Shown: in pieces, positions 38,908-48,934 of the stretch
How positions within the stretch are numbered: position 1 is the first letter of the stretch
Layout of the letters: each line of letters opens with the position of its first letter
NCBI GenBank assembly: GCA_019044685.2
Contig: JAGTXX020000011.1
Coordinates: forward strand, 248,001 to 312,000
Length of the DNA stretch: 64,000 nt
Reading direction: 5' to 3'
From: Nannochloris sp. 'desiccata'
Lineage: Eukaryota > Chlorophyta > Trebouxiophyceae > Chlorellales > Chlorellaceae
The notes under the pieces: generated by a model
Seen by the model: the letters and a program-made list of their open reading frames with translations, nothing else
What the model was told of the DNA's origin: nothing
Databases searched by the model: none
Position numbers and translations under genes: made by a program

Positions 38908-40079
38908 TTAATTGGGCATTAGTAAAGTAACAATGAAGGAATTTTATATACTACTCCCATATAGTGAACATCTTAAGTCTCCTAGCACTCGAAGATCAAT
39001 CGATACGTGTACATTAGTTTTTGTTTTCTAGTCATCGTCGATCGTTCGGGTGTGCCCATGAGGGAGCAATAGAATAAAATAAAGAATGATATAATACAAA
39101 AAGAATACTACTATTTCGATTCCATTATACTACTAAAGATAAAGGACTTGCCACGTTTTATTTCCCCAAATTTTTTTCTGATGTTTTTTTCCCCATGTCC
39201 AATAGATATTACTCAAGTTCAGTTTTTTTTTTGTGTTGGGGTGTATTAATAGTTTACTTTTTCAGATAACTGAACGCGTTTTTGCCCTGTGTTTTGGCCA
39301 CAGCGTTCTCTCCACCTTGTTCTCCTCTTTATATTCTAGCGACCGCCATGCCTCAGTTCTTTTCAAACAAGAAAAACTAAATAAAATATGAGAACATATT
39401 ATGAACTTTCAATCAATCCCTTTTTTTCCTCCGTCCCCGCCGTCTGTCTGCGATGGAAGATCAACAAAAAATTTATAAATTTCATTCGCCTTGATCAAAT
39501 AGCTTTCGATCAATCATTGTTCATCTCTGAAATCAACTTTATGCATGCAGACAGAACCATTCTCGTCTTTTTCTTTTTTCCTAACTTAAAAATCCGGTGG
39601 CGGCCAATGTTTCAACTCTCTCTGTGTGTCCTTCTTTTTGGAAAGCTTGCCCCGTTTCTCCTCTTGTACATTATAGATATGAAGCTCTACTGCAACAATA
39701 CTCAACACCCGTTTCTTTGTCTCCTGCCCTTTCTTACTTTCTTCTCGTTTTGCTGAACCAATTGCCACTTTGAAAGTGGATATATCAGCTTTTTAAACAA
39801 CGATATGAATATGCACTTTGTATCATATCCAATTTCTATAATAGCACACCTTTCCGTGTTCCCCCCTCTCCATGTAAATAGTTCATTCTGTATGATAAGC
39901 GAAATAGTTAAAAATCCAAGCTGTTGAAAGAATTAATTTCCAACTTGGAGCGGTGGTGCATTCAACAAGTTGTGCTCTCCAGTAGCTAATCATTTCAAAC
40001 TTTAAGGGGTAATCAAGCCATGGTGTACCTGAATTCTCTCATACACAAATTGAGATAAATCACAGATAACCAAATTTGC
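38908..40079. other. Long intergenic stretch
   Basis: 1.17 kb, AT- and T-rich with several poly-T runs. Open frames in it are low-complexity and not protein-like. No RNA gene or mobile element recognised. Confidence 0.55.
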
Positions 40080-41123
40080 ATGCGTATAGCGCTTCAAGGC
40101 TATGCACGTCAACATCGGGCAGTGTTCGCATCTCGATTGAATTTTTGGACATCTTTGCAAAATCGTAGATATCCACACCAAATCTCTGCTATGAATGAAG
40201 ATGTAAACTCTAAATATAACATGGAGAAGGTCACGGACTCTCAAGAGGCAGAAAACCAGAGAAATGATGCTACCACTTCTGCCCAAGAAGTCTCCCGGCA
40301 CCGTCGCTCCAAAAACAAGCCTCCAAAGGAGCCTAGCCCGGACCACTTCTTAGCTCTCCGTCTCTCCCACGACCCAAGCGTCATTTCTACAATAACTTCC
40401 ATCCAAAATGCAATCGCACAACACTCTCCTCATCTAAAGCAAGCGTTTATTGAGCCTATAACCGCACATTTGACTTTAGGGGTCCTTCAACTGCCAGATG
40501 CAGCGACAAAGGAAGCTGCCCAAGCTGCACTCCTCGGCGCTGCTACCGCAGCCGCTTTAACAATGCCTTTGTCTGTTACTTTGCAAGGAATAGGCAATTT
40601 TCGCAACCAAGTTGTGTATTTAGACCTCACAGAAGCAGAACAGATACTTCAACTAGCTGCTACTGTTCGTCAATATTTTGGACAACAGGGATTACTATTA
40701 CAAGCTGATCGGGCATTTGTTCCTCATGTGACTATAGCAAAGTTGAGTAAAGTGCCGCCTTGGCAAAGAGGAGCCGGGGACAAAAGAAAATCGACTCCCT
40801 GGCGACGGCGACAGCGGCAAAGGCAAGTTTCTATAGAAGAATCAGAAAAGCAGGAGGAGTTGACAGTAAAAGAAGAAGAGACAGTCGTCAATGTCGATTC
40901 TAGTTTTGCTGCTAGTATTGAAGCTAGTAGCAAAGAAGACAAAGATGAAGGGAGAAAAATGCAGCAGCTATTTATCCCTGAAGCGTCCTATTCCTCGCTA
41001 TCTACCATTTCAACCAGCGCTGTAGAAGTGACTGAGCTACAACTGTGTGCTATGGAAGGCAGAAATCATGGCGAATATTACAAGGTTATATCAAGTGTAC
41101 GTTTACAAACTGTTGATAAATAA
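40080..41123 (+). CDS. AKAP7/LigT-like 2H phosphoesterase-fold protein
   Basis: 347 aa, no intron. The two hallmark His-x-Thr motifs are HLTLGVLQL (near residue 120) and HVTIAKL (near 220), about 100 residues apart as in the 2H phosphoesterase fold. PDHFLALRLSHDPSV begins the domain. The animal AKAP7 nuclear-localisation domain and ASCC1 share this fold and bind or act on nucleotide or RNA 2',3'-phosphates. A Lys/Arg/Glu-rich insert (about 230-300) precedes a final strand, VTELQLCAMEGR. An ATG at 40191 is an alternative start; the longer leader could be an organelle signal. Its stop lies only 28 bp from the stop of the helicase gene. Confidence 0.8.
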   Translation: MRIALQGYARQHRAVFASRLNFWTSLQNRRYPHQISAMNEDVNSKYNMEKVTDSQEAENQRNDATTSAQEVSRHRRSKNKPPKEPSPDHFLALRLSHDPSVISTITSIQNAIAQHSPHLKQAFIEPITAHLTLGVLQLPDAATKEAAQAALLGAATAAALTMPLSVTLQGIGNFRNQVVYLDLTEAEQILQLAATVRQYFGQQGLLLQADRAFVPHVTIAKLSKVPPWQRGAGDKRKSTPWRRRQRQRQVSIEESEKQEELTVKEEETVVNVDSSFAASIEASSKEDKDEGRKMQQLFIPEASYSSLSTISTSAVEVTELQLCAMEGRNHGEYYKVISSVRLQTVDK

Positions 41124-41151
41124 TAAGGAAAAAAAAATGTTTTTCTACTTA

Positions 41152-42690
41152 TCACCCGCCATCAGCAGCAGGAGCTTTCCTTTTCTTGTGTTTATTCTTT
41201 CGTGTATTCAACCCTCCTCGTGCACCACTCTCCGCTTTATTCTCCAGATCAGTCACTCTTAGCGAGGCAGCACGACGTGCAGCATAGACCTGTGTAATCC
41301 CTTTTAGAACTTCACCTTCTTCTAATTCAAACTTTTCTAATTGCTTGCCAGTCAACTGTTCAATTTTTTGTACTAACTCAACATCGTACTGCGAAACAAA
41401 GGATAGAGACCAACCTTTACGTCCTGCACGGGCTGTACGACCGACTCTGTGGACGTAATCACGTGCAAGGGTGGGTAAATCAAAATTAACAACAAGATCA
41501 ACTGTCGGGATGTCCAGGCCTCGGGATGCGACATCTGTAGCCAATAGAATTGGGATAGAACCCCCTTTAAACCGATCTAATGCCGCCATACGCCGTTTTT
41601 GTGGTAATCCAGAATGCAACGCCGTAGCAGAGATTTTAAGTTCCTCTAATAGCGCTGCTAAAAGGGCACAGCCACGACAGGTCCCAGCAAATACTATGGC
41701 GCTGCGCACGCTTCGCTCTTCCAAGCTTTGTAATAAGTGAACGAGGTAAACTTCTTTCACCTTTGCAGGAATAAGCATGTATTCTTCCTTTAAGTTTGGT
41801 CCAGCAGTTTGTAGCCCCTCGTACGCTTGAAAATGGTAGGCATCACGTAGGAGTGCAGTTTGTAGTTCGGTCAACGTCCTCGTCATAGTAGCGGAAAAAA
41901 GCAGAGTTTGACGCTCTTCAGGTAAAATCTGCATAATTGCAGCTAAATCGGATTCAAATGTCGGCTCTAATAAACGATCCGCTTCATCCAAGACCAAAAA
42001 AGAAGCTCTGCGAAATGCCGGAGCGAGGTCTGAATCTAGACTAAGCAACTGTCGCAGCCTTCCAGGGGTTGCTATAACTACATGAGGTCTTCTTGCAAGT
42101 TCCTTTGTCTGGGCTTGCATGTCTAAACCTCCAATAACCACAGATTCTTTTAAAGTTTGCCCTGCACCGAGAGCTCTAAATTGATCTGCTAGTTGGAAAG
42201 CAAGCTCACGAGTGGGCGTGAGAACGAGAGCGAAAATGCCATAAGGGTCTTTTGAAAGACGTTGGAGAATGGGGAGAGCGAATGCTGCTGTTTTACCACT
42301 ACCCGTGTGTGCTACGCCAATGACATCTCGTCCTTGTAGAATGGCGGGGATGCAGCCACGCTGGACTAACGTAGGGTGAGTCATTCCCAAGCTAGTGCAT
42401 ACTTTGTCGAGCCATTCAGAAAGACCAAGGTCGCGGAAAGAGGCGGTTTCGTCGATCTCAAGGCTCTCTGCAGTTCTTTTAGAGGAAGCAGAGACAGAGG
42501 TGGTGGCGGCATGTGCTGCATTACTGCGACCAACACCGGGATCCTCACCGTTATGCGAATCTAAATGGGCATTTGGTTTTTCGTTACTATTCAGTTTCTG
42601 ATTTGTGGTTTTAGAAGCGCTCCCTTGCTTGGATTTAGAGCCTTGCTTTGCAGAAGGTAATCTAGAAAATAAACTAATCCCGTCTTCCAT
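41152..42690 (-). CDS. DDX49: DEAD-box RNA helicase DDX49/Dbp8
   Basis: Nucleolar ATP-dependent RNA helicase for 40S ribosome biogenesis. 512 aa, no intron. Motifs in order: Q motif GMTHPTLVQRGCIPAILQG, Walker A AHTGSGKTAAFALPIL, Ia TPTRELAFQ, GG, TPGRL, DEAD (VLDEADRLLEPTF), SAT, then ATDVASRGLDIPTVDLVVN and HRVGRTARAGR. The KDPYGIFALVLTPTRELAFQ junction is characteristic of the DDX49/Dbp8 branch. A disordered Ser/Lys N-terminal extension of about 85 residues and a basic C-terminal tail (RKNKHKKRKAPAA) suit nucleolar localisation. Confidence 0.93.
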   Translation of the reverse strand: MEDGISLFSRLPSAKQGSKSKQGSASKTTNQKLNSNEKPNAHLDSHNGEDPGVGRSNAAHAATTSVSASSKRTAESLEIDETASFRDLGLSEWLDKVCTSLGMTHPTLVQRGCIPAILQGRDVIGVAHTGSGKTAAFALPILQRLSKDPYGIFALVLTPTRELAFQLADQFRALGAGQTLKESVVIGGLDMQAQTKELARRPHVVIATPGRLRQLLSLDSDLAPAFRRASFLVLDEADRLLEPTFESDLAAIMQILPEERQTLLFSATMTRTLTELQTALLRDAYHFQAYEGLQTAGPNLKEEYMLIPAKVKEVYLVHLLQSLEERSVRSAIVFAGTCRGCALLAALLEELKISATALHSGLPQKRRMAALDRFKGGSIPILLATDVASRGLDIPTVDLVVNFDLPTLARDYVHRVGRTARAGRKGWSLSFVSQYDVELVQKIEQLTGKQLEKFELEEGEVLKGITQVYAARRAASLRVTDLENKAESGARGGLNTRKNKHKKRKAPAADGG

Positions 42691-43035
42691 TGCGTTTTTT
42701 TATTTAATGCACGCTAATAGGAACTAGAGTAGACTATTTAATGTATAGAAATTTATGAAGATTATAGTATTACAGCTTCTCGTGAAAGTTATCGGCAGTT
42801 TTAGCTCGCCGCCATTGCGCAGCAGAATGAAATTCTCCCAGCCATTTTGTTTCCTTTAATTTCGGGCAACGAAAAAATTGATTATTTACAAGCGCTTTTA
42901 TTGCGGTGACATATGCAAGCTCTCGCAAAAGACACTGAAATGCAGTGAGGGGCAGTTAAGAATTAAAGAAGAAGGAATCTGAAGAAATGAATGTGGTGGT
43001 CGGCTGAGGCGTCAGTTGTGAGAGTCCGGTAAAGT
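42691..43035. other. Intergenic
   Basis: Promoter of the DDX49-like gene and 3' flank of the small secreted peptide gene. Nothing recognised. Confidence 0.5.
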
Positions 43036-43364
43036 TTACATAGATTCGCATTTGATAGACTTTTCCTTCTTCTTCTTTTGTACCCAGTCTCCGTCACAGC
43101 AGATATACCAGTTGCCTCTGTAAGTAGCCCATTTATTATGCTTCCAGTAGCCTACCATTCCAAAGCACTTCTTTTTACCGGCGAGCAATTCCCGGCGGTG
43201 GCCAACAGAGGATTCTGCAGAAAACAAGTCTCAGTAAGCAACGGTTTTGTTTGTGTATATTTAATTCGCATCTAGGGCCGAAAGATACAATAGAATTTAC
43301 CGGCGGGGCTCAATGTGGCCAGCAGCAAAATCGCCAACACGAGGAATTTAAAAAGGAACTTCAT
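43036..43364 (-). CDS. Small secreted Cys/Trp/Lys-rich peptide
   Basis: Exons 43364-43301 and 43214-43036 (86-bp GT-AG intron) give 80 aa. Exon 1 is almost entirely a signal peptide (MKFLFKFLVLAILLLATLSP). The junction codon yields A-E-S. The mature part of about 58 residues is strongly basic, with Cys at 38, 60, 61 and 77 and Trp at 45, 50, 57 and 65 (for example GYWKHNKWATYRGNWYICC). An intron between signal peptide and mature part is common in secreted effector and antimicrobial peptide genes. No family is recognised. Function is unknown; cationic antimicrobial, wall-binding or signalling roles are possible. Confidence 0.65.
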
Positions 43365-43745
43365 GGTTTCAAGCACAAGAAATGGTGACCAGATAAAAGG
43401 AGACCTTGGAAGTCCTATAATTAGTGAATGCAGCGTGACTGTTCTAAACTTTTTACCCGCAAACTACAACCTCACCCTCGCCACAGCGCTGAGCGCAGCA
43501 GGTCTTCCTCGCTGCTACTGGTTCTTCTACCTCTTAGATCCTATTCATTTAAAGTTCTTACAAAAATTCGTTAGATAATAATAAACTGAGAGGAGTATTG
43601 CGAAAACATTAGGAACGATTTTATATACAGAGCTGTATATACTTATACTTTTTATTAATTTCTCTCAAATGTAACCGAAGAAAGCGGTGAAAATCTCCTC
43701 ACCGTCCTCATAACATCCTCTATCCCAAATTCTCGTTCCTTTGCT
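43365..43745. other. Intergenic
   Basis: Upstream of the secreted peptide gene and downstream of the kinase gene (both minus strand). An open plus-strand frame here is antisense to the signal-peptide exon and is not protein-like. Confidence 0.5.
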
Positions 43746-45721
43746 CTATGTAACGGTTCTTCCGTGCGCTATAGCTGCCAAATACAAATCCTTTGCCCAC
43801 TTATCTTTCACATGTTCACTAGGGAAAGTACTCGTTCTGAGCGTCTCTTGTGTCTCTTCCATTTCACTGGTCCTACGGGGCATTGACAACACAAACGCAG
43901 CTTGATCTTGTGTAGCACCCACAGCAGTGACTCTATATCCAATATCCCACCGTTTATGAATGCCTTCACTAGGATATTGGAAATCTAATTCTACACATTG
44001 GTGCACATAATTTAATCCCTTGGACATGACAACTGCCCATGTAGTTGCGGTCGTTGCCATTGAGGTAACAAAAAAGCCTTCCTTCCACTTCTTTTTAATC
44101 CATTCATAGGGGAAACTATCAGAAATTTTGTAGGATTGCTGAGTATATTTTGTGCCTCGAGACATCACCACAAACGAGGAACCACTCAAGGCGCCAGCAA
44201 CAGAAGTAATATACATTCCTTTATCCCACTGTTCTACAATCCATTCTTTAGGTAAGAAGGCACGGGGAGAGACTTTGTATGCTTGTCCAGTATATGTTGT
44301 ACCTCCATCCATGATAATAGCCCACAGCTCGTTGCAAGAACAGACTGAAGAAATAAACAGGTTGTCTTCGTAGCCCTTGTTCACATGGATGTCTAATCGT
44401 TGATGAGAGACATTGTAGTGGTAGCGTTGCTTCATCGGCGGGTGTTTGTTGTAGATACTTATCCATTGGGATGCAGGGTACCCCAAGCGTACTTTCTTTC
44501 TTTGACCGCCTGGTCCAAAATCTGCAGTAAGCTTATCTAACAGCGCTCTACCTCGCTTTTTACCAAGCGCCAAGGCGGCTTCTACTTGCAAAGGCCTGGC
44601 AGGGGCAGAAGCACCAAGTAACGGTTCAAAAAGTTTAATATATGCAGCATACGCAGGCTCTTCATCGAATTTTAAGTTAATAACAGCTTCACAGAAGAGT
44701 TTAAAGCTATCATCACGACCCCGCGCCAGCTGTTCCGCACCAACAGCCATTTTCTTTCTAGCTACAAGATACCCTTTATTATCACCAGCATAGCCTTGCC
44801 ATGGTAACCGCCCATTCAGCAAGAACATTAAAGTATACGCAAGAGATTCTAAGTCATCTCTTCTAGATGGAGTGCGACCCAGGTGAGCGTGTACCGATGC
44901 ATACCTAATTGTACCTCTAAAATCATCAGGACGTTGATCATACTTCACATGCATTTGTGTAGAACTATCCCTCCATTGTTGGGTAAGACCGAAATCTACT
45001 AGATATAGTTTATTCGCTCGAGGGGTGCCAGCTTGGCCTAGTAAGAAATTTTCCGGTTTGACGTCACCGTGGACAAATCCTTTCGAGTGTAGATTTTCTA
45101 AAATAGTGATTGCTTCTACAGCAATGCATGCGACAAATTGAGGGAGCATGACTTGACCTTGTTGACTCCAAATATCCCAGAGAGAAGAGCCGAGCAAGTC
45201 CATGATGAGAACATAAAAATCGCCTTGAACGCCTTTAAAGTAGACCTCTGGAACGCCATAAATACTGCCTAGAGCGTTGTACATGGACCATTCGTATGGA
45301 GGCCCACCGCTGGTACATCCTTTGGAGGTTTTATGCTCGAATTTGAGAGCTACTTCTACAGGTTTTGTTTCTTTTGTGGTTGCTCGAGTTCTGCCGGTGC
45401 GGGTGCCTAGAAAGACTTGGCCAAAGCCTCCTTTGCCTAGTTTTCTACCCGTCTGGTATACTGGCGAGGACTGGACCTGGACCTGAAGAATAGAGAAAAT
45501 GAAAATTGAGATGAAAATGTTGGGTGAGAAAAGGAGGGTGCAGCAGGGCCAGAAAATAATAAGTTTGAAAGTGACTTGGGCAAAAAAGAAGTGTAGCTAG
45601 GAGGGAAATATCCCAGCTCGCTCTAGGTGCTTGGCGGTGAACAGCCCGTAACACAGAGTGCATTTTACATGCATACCTTGCGAGGCACAGGGAGGTCCTC
45701 TTCTTTTGCGTTATCTACCAT
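43746..45721 (-). CDS. MUT9-like casein-kinase-1-type protein kinase
   Basis: Exons 45721-45677 and 45482-43746 give 593 aa. The Gly loop is [17 protein letters not shown], with VALKFEH as the VAIK-type Lys and [16 protein letters not shown] as a family-specific block. The catalytic loop is [12 protein letters not shown] and the DFG segment is [12 protein letters not shown], both as in CK1. The C-terminal 260 residues contain a beta-repeat region ([19 protein letters not shown], then repeated [12 protein letters not shown] units) typical of the plant/algal MUT9-like (MLK/PPK) kinases. Chlamydomonas MUT9p phosphorylates histone H3 and supports silencing; plant homologues also act on photoreceptors. 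Nuclear localisation is expected. Confidence 0.9.
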
Positions 45722-46901
45722 TTTGAATTTTTAGATGCTTATTTACTAACGTTAGGTTCAAAGCATGCCTGCAATAGAAGGTTGAGGGGTGCATGTACGT
45801 CTAAGTAACTGTATCAACATAAAGAAATGGCGGCTAAGCTTGCCAAATGCAGCTGAGAGCCTAATGTTAAATGCATACCTTTTTCAAATGAAAATATTTG
45901 GCAGCTGAGAGGCTAAACACCTTCTTTGTTTCAATACCAAAGATGGGAAGGTTAGGATCTACCTTGCAATATGAAGATGCAGCCTATCTAAGGCAGTCTT
46001 CACGCTATTTTGAGAGTTTGATCACTAATTTGAGTTGCGATAGGGCTTAAAATGAACGCCAGAAGCTAGTCTACACGCCCTTGTGCTGCTATAGCTACAC
46101 CTAATAAGTAATCTTAAATAATAGAATGCAGGTTTTGGCCTGGCGTGCGTTGATTAGAAGGCGGGAGACACAAACTTTTCCTCGGTCATCCAACTTGCTT
46201 CAATTCAGGGCAGCAGTTAGACAAATTTCGACAATGCAGGCTGCCACTCTTTCTATTAATCCCTGGCATAGTAAATTCTAGAGTACATTACATTACTGAT
46301 ACTTAACAAAAAAAATCAAGAGACAGAGCGTTGAATTTTTAAAGGGACCAGAAGCCCCCGGCGATCAAGAAGAAGTAAATCTACTTTTCCGGGGCGGCAG
46401 CAAAGCCCTCCTTGATAAAATTCAAAAAACGATCTGTATTGTAAATGCTAAAGAGGGAAAATTGCATTCTTGAAGATCAGTTTTCAATTAAAGGGGGGGT
46501 AAGTATATTCTTTCTCCGATATCAGACCCAACCTTCCAGGAGCAAAGCTTGGCTCGGTAGGGTTTTCAAAAGAGAAGCCGATGGGTATTGGTACGAAAAA
46601 AAAAAAAAAAAGGGGTGGCAGGGAAACAGAAGCGCGCTACCATGACAGAAACGCTACAAAATTGGAAGGGAACAAAGGTGGATTGTACTAGGGAGTGTAG
46701 CATGATAGCTAAAAGGAAATATCAAAGGCGAGGAGGGATGAAGGAGAGAAGGTCGGGGGGGGGGGGGGGGGGGGGAGGGGCAAAAAGGTCGCTAGAAAAT
46801 CGAGCTAAGATAGCAAACTCTCTCTATATATGAAATATATCAAATTTATTATCTTTTGAAAAAAAGTATATGAGGAATCAAATAGTAATCATATCATCTT
46901 T
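45722..46901. other. Long intergenic stretch with poly-A, poly-G and an orphan exon-like segment
   Basis: 1.18 kb between two minus-strand genes. It contains a 16-A run (46596-46611), a 21-G run (46755-46775) and a 67-bp minus-strand segment at 46381-46447 that starts after CCCTCTTTAG and reads IYNTDRFLNFIKEGFAAAPE to a stop. No complete gene can be assembled. Confidence 0.45.
46755..46775 (+). repeat. Poly-G tract (21 G)
   Basis: Uninterrupted run of 21 G, extended by four more after a single A. Directly read; its length may be affected by sequencing. Confidence 0.9.
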
Positions 46902-47660
46902 TTAGTTGGTGGCGCACTCGGGGGCAGTGCACTCTTTTGCTCCAGAAATTTCAGCTCTGAGGGAGTCTACAGTAGCCAAATTAGCAGTGAAAGAAGCCAA
47001 TTGCCCAGCATCCGGACCACCAGAGAAGATCACAAACCAAGGGATCTTGCTTACTTTTAAACCATCAGCCAAAGAAGCAATCTTGGTCTCCGCGGTGTTG
47101 CATTTCACAAAGATCACCTCTTTGTTGTTCTTGGCAATCTGCAACAGCTTGGGGTAGAGGGTGCGGCAGGCATTGCACGTAGGGGAGAAGAAGTAAGACA
47201 CCACTATGGTCTCAGGGGAAGCTCCCAAAATGAGAGATTTGAAGTGCTTAGGAGAGGTAGTGGTGACGACATTGGAGGGACAGTCACCTTGACGCCACCA
47301 ATTGTCTTCTTTCTCAAGTGCTCGGCGAACCTCCATTTGAAGTTGTTGCTTCCTAATAATGATGAAAAGAACATAAAAGAATGATTAGAATGGGCCAAAC
47401 AAGAGAGCCGATGGGAAGCTAGGTTACAATTGCCTGTAGTGCTTAAATTTAAATCTCTAGAAGAACAATGCTCACCTGCTGAGTCCTGCTCCGACGGTTG
47501 AAAGTTCGCGGACATTTGTTTGAGGTCCAACGATGACATTATTGGAGTAGTCTTTGCGCTCGGCAAAAACTCTCACGTTGCGAGACAGGATCTTGTTTGC
47601 ATTCGTCGGCTTTTTCGTTGTAAGACCTCCAATGTTGTGTGTTACTCCTGCAGACGCCAT
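46902..47660 (-). CDS. Plastid thioredoxin-like protein (ACHT/WWxxG type)
   Basis: Exons 47660-47476 and 47352-46902 (123-bp intron) encode 211 aa. A Ser/Lys/Arg-rich transit-like leader precedes the thioredoxin fold. DNWWRQGDCPSNV carries the double-Trp signature seen before the fold in ACHT proteins. The active site is FFSPTCNACRTLYPKLLQIA (Cys-Asn-Ala-Cys rather than CGPC). KIPWFVIFSGG contains the cis-Pro. In plants ACHTs oxidise 2-Cys peroxiredoxins and other targets when light falls. The variant CNAC active site suggests a specialised redox potential. Confidence 0.85.
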
Positions 47661-48372
47661 CTTTATGGTCGATATCTTATCTCGAGTAAATACCGGCGTC
47701 TGTATGGTCAATGTGGGGTGAAACGGTAAAGAATTTCAAAATGGCAAGGTCTTGTGGTAGATTTATTAATGTTGCAAACACGGGTAGAGGAGCCACTATA
47801 ATAAAGCAACCCCTCCTACAGCAATTTAGAGAGAAATATGAATCTTTATGAAGGTAGTAGAGGTTGTCGGTAGCTGTTGAGAATGTCGCGTTGTTGGCTG
47901 TCAAAAAAGAAAACACGTGCTACTTGCGATTCGAGAGCAGGGAGCCCCACAGTTTCAGTCCCTGGGCTCAGGATTCGCCCACTTTTGCCCACCGGTCAGC
48001 AAGTCTATTGAATCAGTTGTGAAGTTACAGCGAGTTTACAAATATGATCCAAAAGCAAAACCTCAGTAGAGAGCAGCGCTTGGGTCGAGAAGAAAGGTCT
48101 CTTGGCGGGAAGGCGGCCGGTGGTATGTTACTGACGGTACTGGAACCGGCTCCAAGAGGACCATAGCCCCAGAAGTGAAGCTCAAATCGCCATCTGGGGC
48201 TTTTGAGATCCTTCTGATAGGAAATTAAGTCTTTGTTGGATCCCTTGGCATATTTGCTTCTCCCAACGAGCTCTCGGCAGGCCAAAAATCTAGTTCTTAA
48301 CACAACATTCTGCACATGCAAGCTCCACATTCAATTTTTCTTTAACATTTTGATCAGTTACCTTTAGACGCC
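47661..48372. promoter_or_regulatory. Divergent intergenic region, thioredoxin-like gene / Tim13
   Basis: 712 bp upstream of both genes. The open frame on the minus strand at 48025-48330 has no protein-like features that I trust. Confidence 0.4.
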
Positions 48373-48825
48373 ATGGCTTCTTCGCCAAATGAGGCGCAGG
48401 TGATGCAGCAGGTGCGTTCCCATCACACATTTAGCATCATTCGCTCTTACCATTGCAGCTTTTGAAGTAGAACTAACCACGTTCCTATGTTCTCTACGCC
48501 ACTTACAGATTCAGCAAGAAATGAACGTTGCTTTTGTTCAGGAGTTTTATCAGGTAAGCCATAGGAAAAGTTGAACAAGTTAAATCACCCGCCCGCCCGC
48601 CTGCCCGCCCACCCATGCTGCCAAGAAAACTGCACTGACAAAACTTCACCTCTTATTAATTCTCTGCAGACTGTTAGGGATAAGTGTTTCAAAATGTGTA
48701 TCACTAAACCATCATCATCACTTACCTCTTCTGACCAGCAATGTTTGGCCAAGTGTGCCGATAGGTATGGAGATAGCTTAAAAATTGTACAAAATGCAGT
48801 TTTAGAAATGAACGGCATTGAATAG
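48373..48825 (+). CDS. TIMM13: Tim13, small TIM chaperone of the mitochondrial intermembrane space
   Basis: Three exons: 48373-48411, 48509-48553, 48670-48825, total 79 aa. The twin CX3C motif is C34-x3-C38 and C53-x3-C57 (CFKMC and CLAKC, 14 residues apart). IQQEMNVAFVQEFYQTVRDK before the first motif is typical of Tim13. With Tim8 it escorts hydrophobic precursors to TIM22. Cys motifs are oxidised by Mia40, the same pathway that serves the twin CX9C gene near 52 kb. Confidence 0.92.
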
Positions 48826-48934
48826 ATTTTGCTACCTTTTTCACTAGATCAAATGAATAAACACATACGCAGTTGTAAAATGTTTACATAATTCAGCTCT
48901 ACAATAATCAAATCTTCGGCTCCTATGGCTAAAA

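Noticed and set aside
39388..39756. 122-codon plus-strand frame in the 38.9-40.1 kb gap
   Set aside because: Phe/Leu/Ser-rich translation of T-rich DNA with no domain, signal peptide or conserved pattern.
43315..43578. 87-codon plus-strand frame
   Set aside because: It overlaps the signal-peptide exon of the minus-strand secreted peptide in antisense and has no protein-like features.
46902..47660. Possible selenoprotein (thioredoxin fold) given EFSec nearby
   Set aside because: The active site is Cys-Asn-Ala-Cys with TGC/TGT codons and there is no in-frame TGA before the end, so no selenocysteine is needed.
48585..48818. 77-codon minus-strand frame across Tim13 exon 3
   Set aside because: Antisense to the twin CX3C exon; no independent support.
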